From Prionace glauca (lineage: Eukaryota; Chordata; Chondrichthyes; Carcharhiniformes; Carcharhinidae), in assembly GCA_037974335.1 (NCBI GenBank), contig CM075760.1, forward strand, positions 64,114,515 through 64,178,514: DNA of 64,000 nucleotides. The letters run 5' to 3'. Each line of letters opens with the position of its first letter. Positions within the stretch are counted from its first letter, which is position 1. Shown here one piece after another: positions 1 to 9,615 of this stretch. Below the pieces are notes generated by a model, which worked only from the letters and a program-made list of their open reading frames with translations, ran no database searches and was not told the origin of the DNA. The translations under genes and the position numbers were made by a program.

Positions 1-725
1 TTCAATGATTAAGTTAATGATACTTCAAAATCTGTAGCAAGTAAACCGGAAACTAATTTGTACTGTTGGCAACTGGGTCGTTATAGTAGAGAACTGTTCC
101 CTTCCAAACACGGGAGAGGGAGGAGAGTGAGCTCAGAGTTTCCCTCTCCCTACCCGGTGATACAATGTCCCTGATGGTTCTAACCACTGAGGAGGTAGAG
201 GTGAGTGGATTAAATAATGACATTCCTCCTCTTTTCATTAGGAAGTTTTGGGACATGGATTAACTACTGCTCCTCCCCTCTCTTTGCTGGGTTAGTGGGA
301 ATCCAGGAAGTTCACAATTTCACTCTCCCTCAATCCGATGGGGGGAATATTTCTCCATGTTTTTTGTGTGTGACCCTCACTTCAGTTCCCAGTGGGTGCG
401 GTGCAGTAGCTTAAAGAGGTGGTCAATGAGAGAAACAGGGACACAGAGATCTAAATGTTGTGTTTGTGTGTCAGACATGTTAAAAATGTCGGAGTGTTTT
501 CCCCTCAGCGGGAGGAAAGTCAGTGAAGATATTTTGCAGAATCCTGTAATGAATGTGCTCTACTCTATCCCTGACCCAGTGTCTATCTCCGCTGGGAGCA
601 CTGGTTCAACAATGTTGGGTCCGAGACATGAAAATATCTGACTCAAAATCAAAGATATGGAAGTAAAACTGAAAAACAACCAATTAAACAATTGGGTATT
701 TCATTGATCGTTAGAGGAAAATGTT
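1..725. other. Region downstream of the secreted-IgM exon; no gene recognised
   Basis: No exon, repeat or RNA gene was recognised here on either strand. In shark IgM genes the two transmembrane exons lie downstream of CH4. A hydrophobic anchor preceded by an acidic stretch was looked for on the minus strand and not found, so these exons are probably outside the window. Short open frames here have no recognisable domain. Confidence 0.5.
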
Positions 726-740
726 TTTATTCTTTTTATT
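726..740 (-). promoter_or_regulatory. Poly(A) signals for the secreted IgM transcript
   Basis: Two AATAAA hexamers on the minus strand (740-735 and 731-726) lie 28 and 37 bases past the TGA that ends the secretory tail. This is the expected position for the secretory-form poly(A) site of a mu gene. The cleavage site was not identified. Confidence 0.75.
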
Positions 741-767
741 GTAGTTTTTAATGGAAGTGAGTGACTC

Positions 768-1159
768 TCATTGACATGAATTAACAGTGTCCATCAGTGC
801 AAGGGAAATGTTCACAAAACTGGGTTTACCGCTGGATTTGTCAACTGTTCTGTTGATGATCTTCAAGGGGATGGCTTCATGTCCCACCACACAGGAGTAA
901 GAAGCGCCGCTGGACCATTCCTCTGCTGCAATGGATAACAGGCTGTACATGAAGAAGGAGCTATCGCCGTTCTCCGCCACCACCTCGGTGTTCCTGTAGT
1001 TCCCGGGATTCACCGGCTTGTCGTTGACGGTCCATTTGACGAAGATCTCTCGGGGGGAGAAACCTCTCACTAAGCAGCTGAGGGAGACGAAACTCTGAGC
1101 GGAGACGTCTTCTGCCGAGGGCAGGAGGACAGAGACGACCGGTTCCCGCGGATTTGGGT
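768..1159 (-). CDS. IgM heavy chain CH4 exon with secretory tail
   Basis: Fourth constant domain of a shark mu chain plus its secreted tail. The exon starts after the acceptor TTTTCTGCAG. Its first two bases (AC) complete a codon begun by the final G of CH3, giving Asp. Domain hallmarks are the cysteine in LSCLVRGF, the tryptophan in VKWTVNDK and the second cysteine in YSCVVGHEA. After IINRTV (an N-glycosylation site) comes the secretory tail [14 protein letters not shown], with a glycosylation site and the penultimate cysteine in NSCQ followed by TGA. That cysteine and tail are what IgM uses for polymerisation. The roughly 130-residue exon matches shark IgM closely from memory, notably horn shark. 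It is the 3'-most exon of the cluster found here. No breaks seen. IgW and IgNAR are excluded by the four-domain layout and the tail sequence. Confidence 0.97.
824..834 (-). promoter_or_regulatory. Cryptic splice donor inside CH4 for membrane IgM
   Basis: In the CH4 reading frame the codons for Ser-Gly-Lys read AGC GGT AAA, placing a good donor (G|GTAAAC, with GT at 829-828) just before the secretory tail. In vertebrate mu genes this GGTAAA is the donor used to replace the secretory tail with transmembrane exons. Use is inferred from family knowledge; the partner exons are not in the window. Confidence 0.7.
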
Positions 1160-1334
1160 CTGCAGAAAATGTACAATAAATGTCAATAAACTGGAGAGTT
1201 CTGGAGACAATGAAACCACTGGTTAGATATGAGGAAAATGTGCTTCGCTTCTGATTTTAACTCTTCCCATTTTTGATTTGCAGCTTGGAGGGGAGGTGAA
1301 CACAATTTTTTTCTCAAATAACTCAGGAGGGGGC

Positions 1335-1960
1335 GGAGTGGAAAGATTCAGAAAGTTTACAGCACAGAATCAGGCCATTCGGCCCAACTAATCTACTTTT
1401 TCTTTTTGGTTTTCTGGTTTTTGATGCTCCACATCAGGCGCCTCCCTTCTTCTTCAATCTAAACCCAATAACATCGCCTTCAGTTCACTTTTCACTCATC
1501 AACACATCAAACTCCCCAGAAAAATATCAATCGGCCCAGAGTCGTTTAGTTCAGGAGAGTTCGCCTCTCATCCTCCTCCGCTCTAAGGAGAAAAGCCCCA
1601 GCTCCCTCAACCTTTCCTCATAAGACCTACCCTCCAAACCAAGCAGCATCCTGGTAAATCTCCTCTGCACTCTCTCCAATGCTTCCACATCCTTCTTATA
1701 GTGAGGTGACTAGAACTGCGCACAATATTCCAAATGTGGTCTCACCAAGGCCCTGTACACTTGCAGTATAACCCCACGGCTCTTAAACTCTAACCCCCTG
1801 TTAATAAACACTAACACACTTTAAGCCTTCTTCACGGCTCTATCCACTTGAGTGGCAATCTTCAGAGATCTGTGGATATGAACCCCGGGATCTTTCTGTT
1901 CCTCCACATTGCTCAGAACCCTGCCATTGACCCTACATTTATTGCTTCAATCTCTCAGCT
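1335..1960 (-). repeat. Decayed CR1-like LINE 3' part in the CH3-CH4 intron
   Basis: Fills most of the 804-base CH3-CH4 intron. Read on the minus strand it keeps the phrases typical of the C-terminal end of shark CR1-like LINE ORF2: a frame resembling '[43 protein letters not shown]'. The sequence has many small indels and no long frame. It has the same sense as the IgM gene. The 3' boundary near 1340 carries a remnant of the 'cattcggccc' tail. It appears older than the LINE copies at 11.6, 16.9 and 36.9 kb. Confidence 0.75.
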
Positions 1961-1963
1961 CAC

Positions 1964-2272
1964 CTGTTTCCTTGTGGATAGATGCTCTTAGAGGAGTCGG
2001 CAGATCCTGATGGCTCACCACGCACTCAAACACAGCCGCACTCAGCCAGGCTTGTGTGGAGATGTTTAATTTGCTGATCACGCTGTCACGATCCGCTCCG
2101 GGCTTTTCGGCAATCTCTGATTTCAAATACTTCCTGTCTCGGATCCAGGACACGTTAATGCCACGAGGAGCATTAGAAATGATGCAGGTCAGGGTCGCGG
2201 TCGCCTCCAGTAAGACTTGTTCTATTGGTGGTGGCTGTATCTTCACTGTGGTATCAAGGCACGGGAGAGGAT
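1964..2272 (-). CDS. IgM heavy chain CH3 exon
   Basis: Third constant domain of the mu chain, about 103 residues. Acceptor TTATTCACAG, donor ACAG|GTGAGC. The first two bases (AT) complete an Asp codon begun in CH2, and the final G is completed by CH4, so both introns are phase 1. Hallmarks are the first domain cysteine in TLTCIISN, the tryptophan in NVSWIRD and the second cysteine in [12 protein letters not shown] and NIS in this domain are N-glycosylation sites. An additional cysteine near the N-terminus (PLPCLDTT) sits where shark IgM often carries inter-heavy-chain cysteines; that role is inferred. The [12 protein letters not shown] ending is characteristic of shark mu CH3. The exon is intact and in the expected position between CH2 and CH4. 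Confidence 0.97.
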
Positions 2273-3188
2273 CTGTGAATAAGAAATGAAAATGAGCCCT
2301 CGTTCCCCTTCAGAAGCAGGACAGCAGTCTTCAGCCTGAAGGAGACAAAGTCGCCTTCAATATATCAATCTCTAACTCTCGCCTTTCACCTTCCATGGCG
2401 AATAGGAAACCAGCTTGCTGTATGGAATTATTCCCTGTATTAAATATTGGAGCAGCGGTAACATTTCCATGAATCAGAATTGGAGAATTCCCAAACAAAC
2501 ACACCATCCTGATCTCAGGGAAAAAGTACTGACCGTTGGTTTATAAATAGGGTGGATGCACTTTCTAATATTTTACCCCTGTGCTGTGACCTATGAAACA
2601 TTCTCACACCTACTGTCTCTCCGAAGTTTACCAGCTGTCTCAGGAACAAGCTGACATCAAGGCCACCTCACTCACTATATTGCTTCAAACCGAAAGGGGG
2701 CACTCTTTTAAGGGGAGGCAGTGGCATATGGTGTTGTCAATGGACTTATAACCTCGGGCAAGACTCTGGGGATACAGATTCGAATCCCATTATTGCAAAT
2801 ATGAAATTTGAATTTTGTAAAGATCTATAAATAAGAGTTGAAATAGTTCTCATGAAGCTATTGCTGTAAAACCCCTCCTAGTTCACGAATGTTCCTTACC
2901 AAAATCAACCTGCTGTCTTTATCTGGCCTGGCATGCATGTGACTCCAGATTCACAGCAACGTGAGTGACACTTCAGGGCCCTCAGGTTTGGGAAATAAAT
3001 GCACATCTCAGGAAGGGATAACAAAAAATTGTTTTTCTGATGAAATTCTGAATGAGATATTGTCCTAATGCAGCAAACTACATGGCAATAACTTACAAGT
3101 TGTTCAATGCTTTGTACCAACTTTAATAGATCCCTAATTCTGATTAACATCAGAATGATATATGTTGTCCTGTGTTTGAGTATCTTAC
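2273..3188 (-). other. CH2-CH3 intron
   Basis: A 916-base intron with phase-1 boundaries. The CH3-proximal half (about 2273-2714) shows nothing recognisable. The CH2-proximal half holds a SINE on the opposite strand, listed separately. Confidence 0.8.
2715..3005 (+). repeat. tRNA-derived SINE-like repeat in the CH2-CH3 intron
   Basis: Belongs to a family recognisable by a B-box-like 'gattcgaatcccatt' near 2780, a central part ending in 'ttcacgaatgt', and a 3' part reading 'tctggcctggcatgcatgtg' and 'gactccagattcacagcaac', closing with a 'aaataaatg' tail. The same parts in the same order occur at about 26,680-26,990. It is inserted antisense to the IgM gene. This copy is diverged and contains small indels. 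Confidence 0.65.
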
Positions 3189-3503
3189 CCTGAGATGCGC
3201 TGATGTTCAGAATCTGAATGTGTCCTTGATGAGTGACCTGGCAGGTATAGACCGCTTTGCTGAACCATTCCCCAGCGGAGACTGTCAGCCGACTGCTGGC
3301 CGAGAAGTTCCCGTTCACTTCACAGGGGGAAGAGGTGACAATTCCTGAATGCGTGGTTTCCCCATTCTTCAGCCAACTCACTTCCATTGACCCTGGCTGG
3401 AAATCGATGATTGAACAGACGATGATTGCGAATTTCCTGTGTGAGATTTCTTCACTGGAACTCACGGTGAGGATAACAGTTGGAGGGATCACATGCAGAG
3501 GGC
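3189..3503 (-). CDS. IgM heavy chain CH2 exon
   Basis: Second constant domain of the mu chain, 105 residues. Acceptor TTTCCCTGAAG, donor CAGG|GTAAGA. Two bases (GC) complete a Cys codon begun at the end of CH1, and the final G joins CH3, keeping phase 1. Hallmarks are the first cysteine in IIVCSIIDF, the tryptophan in EVSWLKNGE and the second cysteine in [12 protein letters not shown] and NIS are N-glycosylation sites. A non-canonical cysteine lies in SSPCEVNG. The [12 protein letters not shown] start and the [14 protein letters not shown] strand are typical of shark mu CH2. Open translation continues beyond the donor but has no domain meaning. The exon is intact. Confidence 0.97.
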
Positions 3504-3557
3504 CTTCAGGGAAAAAAAAACAGATCAGTCATTTCCTGCAGAAGATGTGGATCAATT

Positions 3558-3775
3558 AAACTTTTGTCAACAGAGGGTAGTAAGGGCTTGGAAAGCCCTG
3601 TCTGCAGCATTGTGGACTCGCCAACTTTAAGGGCGTTCAAATGGTCAGTGGATAGGCATATGGATAACATTGGAATAGTTTAGGTTAGAGGGTCATGAGA
3701 TTGGTTCCACTGATCGGCGCAACATCGAGGGCCGAAGGGCCTGTACTGCGCTGTAATGGTCTATGTTCTAACTCA
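3558..3775 (+). repeat. 5'-truncated CR1-like LINE end in the CH1-CH2 intron
   Basis: Opposite in sense to the IgM gene and filling about half of the 404-base intron. It encodes the last residues of a LINE ORF2 (resembling VVRAWKALPAAV and FKWSVDRHMD), then a short 3' tail 'cgaagggcctgtactgcgct' ending in repeated 'tgttcta' motifs. The same family is represented by the longer minus-strand copy at 54.2-54.7 kb. Confidence 0.75.
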
Positions 3776-3907
3776 TTTGCAGTCAATAGACACTAACTGG
3801 ACCAATCCAAAGGGCCAGATTGTGCACATCTATTTAAATGAGTTATAACCAAGGCCCTACATGTTAACCCCAGTGTTTCTGTTTTCCCCAAGCTCCACAA
3901 CACTTAC

Positions 3908-4207
3908 ATCGCATTTCAACGCTCTTGACTGTGCTCATGTGTCGAACCTCACAGTCAATTCTGGGGCATTCTCCCGCTGAGTCGCTGATGGTTAACTGGC
4001 TGCTCAGGGTGTAGGTTCCTTTCGTGTTTCTCACTGATGGGTAAGTCTTAAACCCACTGGGGACCGTTTGCCCATTTTTCTTCCAGGTCAGTTTGGAAAC
4101 ATCTGGAGAGTAATCCATCGCCAAACATCCGAAGGTGATGGAGCCGTCGGAGTTCTGTTGCTGACAGGGGGAGACCAGACCGTAGAGATTGGGCGGAGAT
4201 GGTGTCG
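3908..4207 (-). CDS. IgM heavy chain CH1 exon
   Basis: First constant domain of the mu chain, 100 residues. Acceptor CTTTCCCAG, donor CGAT|GTAAGTG. The first two bases (CG) complete an Ala codon begun by the last G of J, and the last T is completed by CH2 to a Cys. It opens with [13 protein letters not shown], the near-invariant start of shark mu CH1. The cysteine in [10 protein letters not shown] is the usual light-chain partner. The domain cysteines are in TFGCLAMD and RIDCEVRH, and the tryptophan is in LTWKKNG. An extra cysteine occurs in SAGECPRID, only five residues before the second domain cysteine, which is unusual. The exon is intact. It lies 10.65 kb from J, a long distance for a shark cluster. 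Confidence 0.97.
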
Positions 4208-4334
4208 CTGGGAAAGAATAGCCAATTGAACAAGTTAGACTCTTGCGTTTATTAAGTCAACAAACATATTGTTACAAATAGGTTTCTATATTAGATATAG
4301 GTCTTGGTGTTAAATGAAGGGACATGGGTCGTCG

Positions 4335-4432
4335 GTGTGATCAGGATAGTGATGAGCTCTGACCAAAGTGAATGATGGAGTAGGCTCCAAGGGCCGAATG
4401 GCCAACTCCAGCTTCTATTTTCTATGTTTCTA
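4335..4432 (+). repeat. LINE/SINE 3' tail stub
   Basis: Reads 'ggagtaggctccaagggccg', 'aatggccaactccagcttct' and a short TTTCTATG run. This is the terminal tail shared by CR1-like LINEs and their dependent SINEs in this window. It is only the tail, too short to assign to a subfamily. Confidence 0.55.
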
Positions 4433-4769
4433 TCTCAAACATTGATTAGAATTATGAACTTATCCCTAATATTTCCCGATTAAATCTTTCGTCCGCCTTT
4501 GAGATGATGTTACTTCTATCATTTGGGAATTGTCATCTTGTAGAAACTCATATCCCTGTCTCCACTTCTATCAAATTAGGAAGAAAAAATACACATTCTG
4601 TTAGTCTCACAATGACATGTCATTCATTGGATTAACAGAGAACAGCAAAAATTTTCTCCATTACTGCAGCAACTATTTATTTCTCAACAACAGCAGTGTG
4701 TGATAAACCGCTGTTTATTTCTCAAACAACAACACTTTGTGATGAAGAAGTTCTCCCTTCATTCAGACT

Positions 4770-4893
4770 ATCCACTCACCTGATGAGGGAGCTCCAACAG
4801 TTTGTGATTCCAAATAAACCTGTTGGACTTTAACCTGGTGTTGTGAGAATCCTTACTGTGCCCACACCAACCTCACTCCGGCATCTCCACACT
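4770..4893 (-). repeat. 127-base dispersed repeat (family with 'cctggtgttgtgag' core)
   Basis: One of four copies in the window (others near 38,241, 57,670 and 59,480). Here it is reversed relative to the copies at 38.2 and 57.7 kb. It reads from 'cacctgatgagggagctcc' through 'ttccaaataaacctgttgg' to 'cggcatctccaca'. Copy 38,241-38,367 has a clear 11-base target-site duplication. The class is not certain; it looks like a short non-autonomous retroposon. Confidence 0.7.
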
Positions 4894-5199
4894 AGTTTTG
4901 GAAATTGCCTGGGTTCAAACTGATTGATGCCCCTTCCTCTCTCCAACTCAGTGCCTCTCACTCCACAAAACCGAGATTAGTGACTTTGCTTCAAAAATAC
5001 CTCCGGAATGAATACTTACTGAATGATCAGGAAACTCTAAATGTGATTATAAATTCAAATAAATCCAACATTGACTCATTGAGGGATCATACATTAATAC
5101 CAAGAGTTTCCCATTTGAGCCCTGAAGTCTCCTCCATCATTCACTGAGATTACAGATGAGTTGATTGTGGTGCTTGTTCTATTCTGAACCCCTTCACTC

Positions 5200-5930
5200 T
5201 GCCCATCCGTCACCCGCTCTCTGCCCATTTCCCCCAGCTCTTTGCCCTTTCCACTGGCTCTCTGCCTTTCACGGTGGCTCTTTTCCCCTTTTATCCAGCT
5301 CTCTGTATTTCCACCTGGTTCTCTACACTTCCCTCCAGCTCTGTGCCATCTCCCCCGGCTCTCTGCTCTTTCCCTCAGCCCCTTCCGCTTTCCCTCAGCT
5401 CTCTGTCCCTGCCTCCTCCCCTCTTTCTCCTTTCCCCCGGCTCTCTGACCTTTCCCCCTGACTCTCCTGCCCTTTCCCCTGGGCTCTCTGCCCTTCCCCT
5501 CGGCTCTCTGGCCTTTCTGCTGCCTCCGTGCCCTTTTTCGTGCCTCCCTGCCCTTTTTCCTGGTTCTCTCCCCTTTCCCTGGTCTTTCTGCCCTTTCCCC
5601 CATCTCTCTGCCCTTTCTTTCAGCTCTCTCCCCTTTCACTGGTCTCTCTGCCCTTTCCCCTGCTCCCTGTCCTTTCCCCTCTCTCTCTAACCTTTCCCCT
5701 GGCTTTCCGCCCTGTTCCCCGCCTCTCTGCCCTTCCCCCAGCTCTCTGCTGTTTCCCCTGGCTCTCTGCCCTCCCCCCACCCCGGCTCTCTACCATTTCC
5801 CTCGCCTCCTGTTCTCCCCTGACTATTTGTCATTGCCCCTGGCCCCGAGCCCCCAGGGATTCCCTCCAGCTCTCTGCACTCCCAGGGCAGCTCCCACCTT
5901 TGAACACCAAACTGCAGCTTGAGATCTTTC
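5200..5930. repeat. Polypyrimidine (+) / G-rich purine (coding strand) tandem repeat block
   Basis: Imperfect tandem units of roughly 20-27 bases built on 'ggctctctgccctttcccc' on the plus strand. The IgM coding (minus) strand is therefore G/A-rich here. About nine AGCT tetramers occur between 5,230 and 5,920. Long open frames exist on both strands, but their translations (runs of GERAERKG-like or SLCPFP-like residues) reflect the repeat and are not genes. The block ends about 1.0 kb upstream of the CH1 acceptor in the transcriptional sense. Confidence 0.85.
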
Positions 5931-5959
5931 TTCTCTCTCGTTGCAGACCCTCACCACAC

Positions 5960-7850
5960 AGATTCAGAGTGTGAGTGAGAGAATGTGAGTGTGTGAGGGT
6001 GAGTGATTAAATGAGTGAAAGTGGATGAGTGATGGTGTATGTGTGACGGAAGGTGAGTGGGTGAAGTTCTTTGAGTGATGATGAGTGATTGATGGTGAAT
6101 AAGTGTGGGTGAGGGTGAGAGAGCCTGAGTAAATGAGGGTGTGTGAGAGAGGGTAGGTGAGTGGAGGAGACTGAATGTGAGTGAAGGTGGTTGGCTGAGT
6201 GTCGGTAAGCAAGATTGAAAGTATGAGGGAGTGTGAGTGAAGATGTGTGAAGGTTAGTGGAGGTGGGTGAGTGAAAGTGAGTGAGATTGAGTGAATGAGG
6301 GTGAGGGAGTGAATGTAACTGAGTAAGTGAGGGGTGAGAGTGAATGAATCAGGGTCTGTTACTAAGGGTAGTGTGTGAGAGTGTGTGAGGGAGAATGTGG
6401 ATGGGTGGGAGAGTGAGGGTGAGTGAGTGATGAGGACGAGTGATTGAGGATTTGTGAGTTAGGGTGCGTGATGTTGAGTGATGATGAGGATGTGAGGGTG
6501 TGTGAGTGAATGTAAGTGCGTGAGTCTGAGTGAGTTTGAATGGGTGAGGTGGCGCAAGTGAGAGAGACAGAGAGAGGGTCATTGAGCTTGAGTTTATGAG
6601 AGTGAGTCAGGTTGATTGAGAGTGGGTAGGTGACTGAGTGAGTGCGAGTGAGAGTGAGTGAGACTGGATGAGTGAAGATGGGTAAGTGTGAGAGAATGGG
6701 GTGAGTGAGTGAGGGTGAGTGAGACTGAGTGAGACTGGGTGAGTGAGGGTGGATTAGTGGGATGAGTGAGTGAGAGTGAGTGAGAGTGGGTGAGTGAAGG
6801 TGGATTAGTAGGATGAGTGAATGAAGGTGAGTATGAATGTTGGTGACTGACTGAGGGTCTAAGTCGGTGAGTGAGGTTTAGTGAGTGAGGTTGAGTGAGT
6901 GATGGTGTATGAGTGTGGGTGGCTGAGTGACAGTGAGTTAATGAGGGCGCGTGAGGGTGAGTGCGTGAGGGTGAGTGCGTGTGAGTGAGTGAGTGAATGT
7001 GGGTGCGTGACTGAGGGTGTGAGAGTGAGTGAATCAGTCAGGGTGTGAGAGTGAGTGAGGCCGGGTGTGTGATTGAGGTTGAATGAGTGTTTGTGGGTGA
7101 GTGAGGATGGATGAGAGTGAGTGAGCGAATATGAGTGAGTGATTGTGAGTGAGTGAGTGTGTGAGGGTGTGAAGATGAGTGAGTTAGGGCGTGTGTTTGA
7201 GTGAACGAGTGAGGTTGAATGAGGGTGGCATGTGTGAGTGTGAATGGCGATGGATGAGAGTGAGTGAGTGAATATGAGTGAGTGATAATGAGTGAGTGAG
7301 TGTGTGAGGGTGAGTGACTCAGGGTGAATCAGGATCAGTGAGTTTCTGAGTTTGAGTGCATGAGTTTGAGTGCTTGAGGTTGAGTGCATGAGGTTGAGTG
7401 CATGAGGTTGAGTGCATGAGGATGAGTGCGTGAGGGCGAGTGCATGAGAGCGAGTGTGTGTGAGGGCGAGTGTGTGAGGGGGAGTGCTTGAGGGCGAATG
7501 CGTGAGGGTGGATGAGTGAGCAAGGGTGAGTGAATGAGGGCGAGTGAGTAAGCGTAAATGAGAATGAGTGACTGTGGGTGAGTGATTGTGGTTGAGTGAG
7601 TGAGGGTGAGTGAGTGAGAGTGTGTCAGTGAGGGAAAGTTGGTAACTGAGGGTGAGTGAGTGAAGTTCTTTGAGTGAGGATGAGAGATTGAGGGTGAGTG
7701 AATGAGGTTGAGTGAATCAGAGTGTGTCAGTGAGGGAAGGTGGGTAAGTGAGGGTGAGTGAGTGAAGTTGTTTGAGTGAGGATGAGAGATTGAGGGTGAG
7801 TGAGTCAGTGTGGGTGAGGGTGAGAGAGTCAGTGAGCCACCTCCTCCTCT
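5960..7850. repeat. TGAGTG-type satellite, about 1.9 kb
   Basis: Nearly continuous degenerate repeats of GTGAGTGA/GAGGGTGAGTGAG units on the plus strand, with local higher-order repetition. One example is the near-duplicate stretches around 7,630-7,700 and 7,730-7,800, both containing a 'gtcagtgagggaa' phrase. The coding strand of the IgM gene is C/A/T here (CACTCA units). Threonine/serine/histidine-rich open frames on the minus strand are translation of the repeat only. Confidence 0.92.
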
Positions 7851-8417
7851 CCCTCTCCATCGATCTTTCCCCGATTCTCTCCATTGATCAGCTTTCAGTA
7901 ACAGGGCTGTGTAAAGTCAGGAATCAGTGTAGATCACCGGGCAGCTGCTTTAATGTCGGGGCCTTTCTTTCAGAAACACGGATCAGTGAACAAATAGACA
8001 GACTGAGGGAGCTGGAAGGGAAGCTTCCAGCAAAACTAGGGTCACACAGGAATCAAACACCAAGTTTACACCAGTATTGGGGAGCCAGGCGGACTTAGTC
8101 TTAGCCAGATCCCTTCTTATTGATTGTGTCTTTGTGTCCGGTGTAACACATGGAAATCCCTACTTCTGACCTCATGTTGGATGGAATGTGTCATTGATGA
8201 AGCAATAGAAGATTGTTGGTCCCAGAACAGTCCCCTGCCGAACTCCTGCAGAGATTTCTCAACTTAGATGTTTGACCTCCAACAACCATCATCATCTTGT
8301 TTTATGCTAAATATGACTCCAAACAGAGAAGAATTTCCCACTGAAACTTATTCACATGAGTTTTACTCGGGCTCCTCGATCCCACCCTCATTCAAATGTT
8401 GGTGGGGGAGGGGGAGG
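7851..8417. other. Non-repetitive stretch of the J-CH1 intron
   Basis: No exon, RNA gene or known repeat was recognised. A 108-codon open frame that starts in the satellite and runs to 8,098 has no domain. Confidence 0.5.
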
Positions 8418-8738
8418 GGTTGGCCGAGGCTTCACAGTGATTAACGCTGTTGCCTCACAGTTCAATTCCCGATATGGGTCATTGTGTATGGAGTTAGTAA
8501 GTTCACCCCGTGTCTGCTTGGGTTTCCTTCGGGTGCTCCTGTTTCCTCCCACAGTCCAAAGAAGTTTGGGTTCAGGGGACTGGCCGTGCTAAATTGCCCC
8601 TTAGTTTCAGGAGGTCTAGTTAGAATAAACACATGTGGTTATGGGGATAGGGCTTTGGTGGGATTCCTGATGATGCAGAGTTGATGGGCTGAATGGCCTC
8701 CTTCTGTACTGTAGGACCTTGTGATTCTATTCTATGAT
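8418..8738 (+). repeat. HE1-like tRNA-derived SINE
   Basis: Near full-length copy. The tRNA-like head reads 'cacagtgattaacgctgttg' and 'cctcacagttcaattcccg'. The body includes 'cgtgtctgcttgggtttcc' and 'ctcccacagtccaaagaag'. The 3' tail is 'gaatggcctccttctgtact' with a closing TTCTATGATG. The head resembles a tRNA with recognisable A and B boxes. Several other copies lie in the window. It is inserted antisense to the IgM transcript. Confidence 0.85.
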
Positions 8739-8744
8739 GTAAAT

Positions 8745-9615
8745 GACAGTCTCTCTGACGTATGTGAGGTGGAAAGTGTGTGAGGTGTGTTTGGGTGTGT
8801 GTTTGATAGAGAGAGGGGTGAATGTGTGTGTGAAGGTACCTGTGTGTGATAGACTGTGTTTGCACATGTGTGAGACAATGGGCTGCGTTTGCAAGGGGGC
8901 AGTGTGCCTATTGGAAAGCAAAATAAACTGTTCATGAGTGTGTGGAAATGTGCATGGGATTGCGTGTGAGTGAGAAAGATGTGTTCAATGTGTGTGTGTG
9001 ATCGAAGCAAAGTGTGTGTGTGTATGTGTGTGTGTGTGAGAATGTTTGTGCGAGACTATGCTTATGTGAGAGACTGTGTCTGTGTATAAGTTAGAGCGTG
9101 TGCATAGGTCTATGTTTGTGAGAGAGCTAGTGTGTGAGAGAGCAAGAATGTCCAGGTGTGAGATAGTGTGTGCAAGAGAGATAGAAATATGTGTGTGTGT
9201 TTGAGAGAGAGAGAGAGAGAGACAGATGTGTGTGCAAGAGGAATTGTGAGAGAGTGTGTGTGAACAAATGTGAGAACTTGAGCGTGTGTGACAGAGTTTG
9301 GGAGAGAGAGTGCGTGTGCGAGAGCGTGAGACTATGCTGATATGTGTGTGTGTCTGCGTGTAAGACAGAATGTGTGTGGAGGTGTGTGCGTGTGAGTGTT
9401 TTTGTGTACGAGATGTGAGAGACTGATTGAGAGAGCGGGAGTATGTCTGTATTTGTATTTGAGACAGAGTATGTAGACCGTGAGGGAAAGAGAATGTGTG
9501 TGAGATATCGTATGAGAGAGAAAGTAAGTATGTGTATGTATGTGTGAGAGAATATGAGCGTCTGTGTGTGTGTATTTATGTGTGTGAGAGTGTATGATGT
9601 GTGTAAGTCTCTATC
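8745..9615. repeat. TG / GA simple-sequence region
   Basis: Degenerate (TG)n and (GA)n runs, for example TGTGTGTGTGTATGTGTGTG near 9,013 and GAGAGAGAGAGAGAGAGACA near 9,206, interspersed for nearly 900 bases. Histidine- or valine-rich open frames here are simple-sequence translations. Confidence 0.9.

Noticed and set aside
53-725. Possible IgM transmembrane exons
   Set aside because: No hydrophobic anchor with a phase-matched acceptor was found on the minus strand; they probably lie outside the window.
5094-5780. A 228-codon minus-strand open frame rich in Gly, Glu and Arg, and several plus-strand Ser/Leu/Pro frames
   Set aside because: They translate the polypyrimidine/polypurine tandem block. 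Frames on both strands are equally repetitive and none has a domain, splice context or start context.
5964-7523. Thr/Ser/His-rich minus-strand open frames
   Set aside because: Direct translations of the TGAGTG satellite.
8620-9010. His/Thr-rich open frames around 8.6-9.0 kb
   Set aside because: They run through a SINE and simple TG repeats.
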